Part shown: positions 63,123 to 64,000 of the stretch, piece after piece
How the letters are laid out: every line of letters starts with the position of its first letter
Position numbering within the stretch: the first letter of the stretch is position 1
Assembly (NCBI RefSeq): GCF_020026895.1
Contig: NZ_JAINZW010000002.1
Location: 62,001-126,000 of the forward strand
DNA: 64,000 bases
Direction of reading: 5' to 3'
Source of the DNA: Novilysobacter selenitireducens
GTDB taxonomy: Bacteria; Pseudomonadota; Gammaproteobacteria; Xanthomonadales; Xanthomonadaceae
The notes under the pieces: model-generated
What the model saw: the letters and a program-made list of their open reading frames with translations, nothing else
Database searches by the model: none
Told to the model about the DNA's origin: nothing
Program-made: the position numbers and the translations under genes

Positions 63123-63863
63123 CTACCAACCCATGTACTGGCCGCCATTGGCCGACAGGTTGGCGCCGGTGATCCAGCCCGCCTCGTCGGGGATAAAGAA
63201 GCCGACGGCGTAGGCAATCTCATCGGGCGTGCCGAGCCGGCCCGTGGGGATCTGCGCGACGATCTTCTCGCGGATTTCCTCCGGCACCGCCATCACCATG
63301 TCGGTGCCGATGTAGCCGGGCGACACCGTGTTGACGGTGATGCCGAACTTCGCGTTCTCCTGCGCCAGCGAGATGGTGAAGCCGTGCATGCCGGCCTTGG
63401 CCGCGGCGTAGTTGGCTTGGCCGTACTGGCCCTTCTGGCCGTTGATCGAGCTGATCTGGATGATCCGGCCCCACTTGCGCGCGCGCATGCCCTCGATCAC
63501 GGGACGTGTGACGTTGAAGCAGGAGTTAAGGTTGGTGCAGATCACCTCGTTCCACTGCTCGGCCGACATCTTGTGGAAGGTGGTGTCGCGGGTGATACCG
63601 GCGTTGTTGACCAGGATTTCGACCGGCCCGATCTGCCGCTCGACCTCGTCGACCAGGCCCCGCGCGCCTTCCGGGGAGGCGACATCGCCCTGGGCGATCG
63701 TCACGTCGATGCCCTCGGCCTTCATTTTTTCCTGCCAGGCACGGCCGCGCGCTTCGTCGCGGTAGTTGGTCGCCACCTTGTGCCCGGACTGCGCCAGGCG
63801 GCGGATGATCGACGTGCCGATGCCACCGGTGCCGCCGGTGACCAGTGCAACTCGTGACTGCAT
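63123..63863 (-). CDS. phaB: Acetoacetyl-CoA reductase
   Basis: PhaB reduces acetoacetyl-CoA to (R)-3-hydroxybutyryl-CoA with NADPH, the monomer for polyhydroxybutyrate. The 246-residue protein has the classical length and motifs: TGGTGGIG (9-16), NNAGITRD, ISSINGQKGQYGQANYAAAKAGM with Ser139, Tyr152 and Lys156, and the C-terminal GANLSANGGQYMGW end characteristic of PhaB. It leads the minus-strand order phaB-phaR-phaB paralogue. No PHA synthase is visible in the window; it may lie beyond the right edge. Confidence 0.93.
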   Translation of the reverse strand: MQSRVALVTGGTGGIGTSIIRRLAQSGHKVATNYRDEARGRAWQEKMKAEGIDVTIAQGDVASPEGARGLVDEVERQIGPVEILVNNAGITRDTTFHKMSAEQWNEVICTNLNSCFNVTRPVIEGMRARKWGRIIQISSINGQKGQYGQANYAAAKAGMHGFTISLAQENAKFGITVNTVSPGYIGTDMVMAVPEEIREKIVAQIPTGRLGTPDEIAYAVGFFIPDEAGWITGANLSANGGQYMGW

Positions 63864-64000
63864 GCGTGCTCTCCCTGGCCGCCCGGTGCGGCCTGCCGCG
63901 CCTACTCTAGTGTGCCGTCGTGAAATGACTGTTGTGCATCGCGGCGGAGCGCCGGCGCGGATTGCGGTATGCGGCCAGCGTCGAAATGCCGCCAGGCGGC

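Overview
The window is a stretch of high-GC gammaproteobacterial chromosome. Its gene order (rpmF-fabH-fabD-fabG-acpP-fabF-pabB-pabC-mltG-tmk-holB-pilZ, then rpoE-rseA-mucD-lepA-lepB-rnc-era-recO) and a PilZ protein without the c-di-GMP-binding arginines point to the Xanthomonadaceae/Lysobacteraceae (Lysobacter, Luteimonas and relatives). This placement is inferred from synteny and protein features. No database search was possible. I see no phage, insertion sequence, CRISPR array or obviously transferred island. Nearly all of the window is housekeeping DNA, packed densely on both strands.

Layout. 1-1377: the end of an unknown gene, then a Maf-type pyrophosphatase and a small membrane protein on the minus strand. 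1472-12796: a long plus-strand run for ribosome and lipid synthesis (yceD, rpmF, fabH, fabD, fabG, acpP, fabF), folate precursor synthesis (pabB, pabC), cell-wall termination (mltG) and replication (tmk, holB), ending with pilZ and a terminator. It starts from a good sigma-70 promoter, and a terminator separates acpP from fabF. 12817-14913: a two-domain fatty-acid oxidation protein. 15054-18340: an envelope-stress module (rpoE, rseA, mucD) with a sigma-E-like promoter in front. 18467-24178: lepA, lepB, a pilin-like small protein, rnc, era, recO. 24203-27676: a response regulator facing a ydbH/ydbL-like envelope lipid-transport pair. 27842-32777: rlmD, a CYTH protein, nagZ, hpt, a methylthioinosine phosphorylase and a cold-shock gene.

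32850-42587: an AidB-like acyl-CoA dehydrogenase, a glutathione transferase, an MsbA-like exporter, then a minus-strand unit of sigma factor, membrane anti-sigma candidate and YigZ-like protein, divergent from a 971-residue GAF-GAF-GGDEF-EAL protein. 42640-48034: an aldehyde dehydrogenase, xseA, ispG and a PAP2 phosphatase. 48300-53248: a minus-strand block of DMT transporter, murB, pyrD, DUF4190 protein and ALDH7-type dehydrogenase. 53397-58620: tRNA-Arg(CCT), an amino-acid permease, two secreted cell-wall enzymes, tRNA-Ala(CGC) and RNase D. 58767-63863: a lipoprotein with a formylglycine-enzyme-like domain, an M48 metalloprotease, and a polyhydroxyalkanoate (PHA) block in which phaR lies between two acetoacetyl-CoA reductase paralogues.

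The most unusual non-coding signal is a family of 14 short hairpin repeats (about 22 nt). Their stems vary by compensatory changes. At two loci they form the same nested arrangement A-B-B'-A'. A separate MITE-like element of about 186 bp lies between xseA and ispG. Other points worth checking are a candidate YnbE-YdbL fusion lipoprotein, a PabB with a TrpE-like alanine at the catalytic lysine position, and several predicted leaderless or nearly leaderless promoters.
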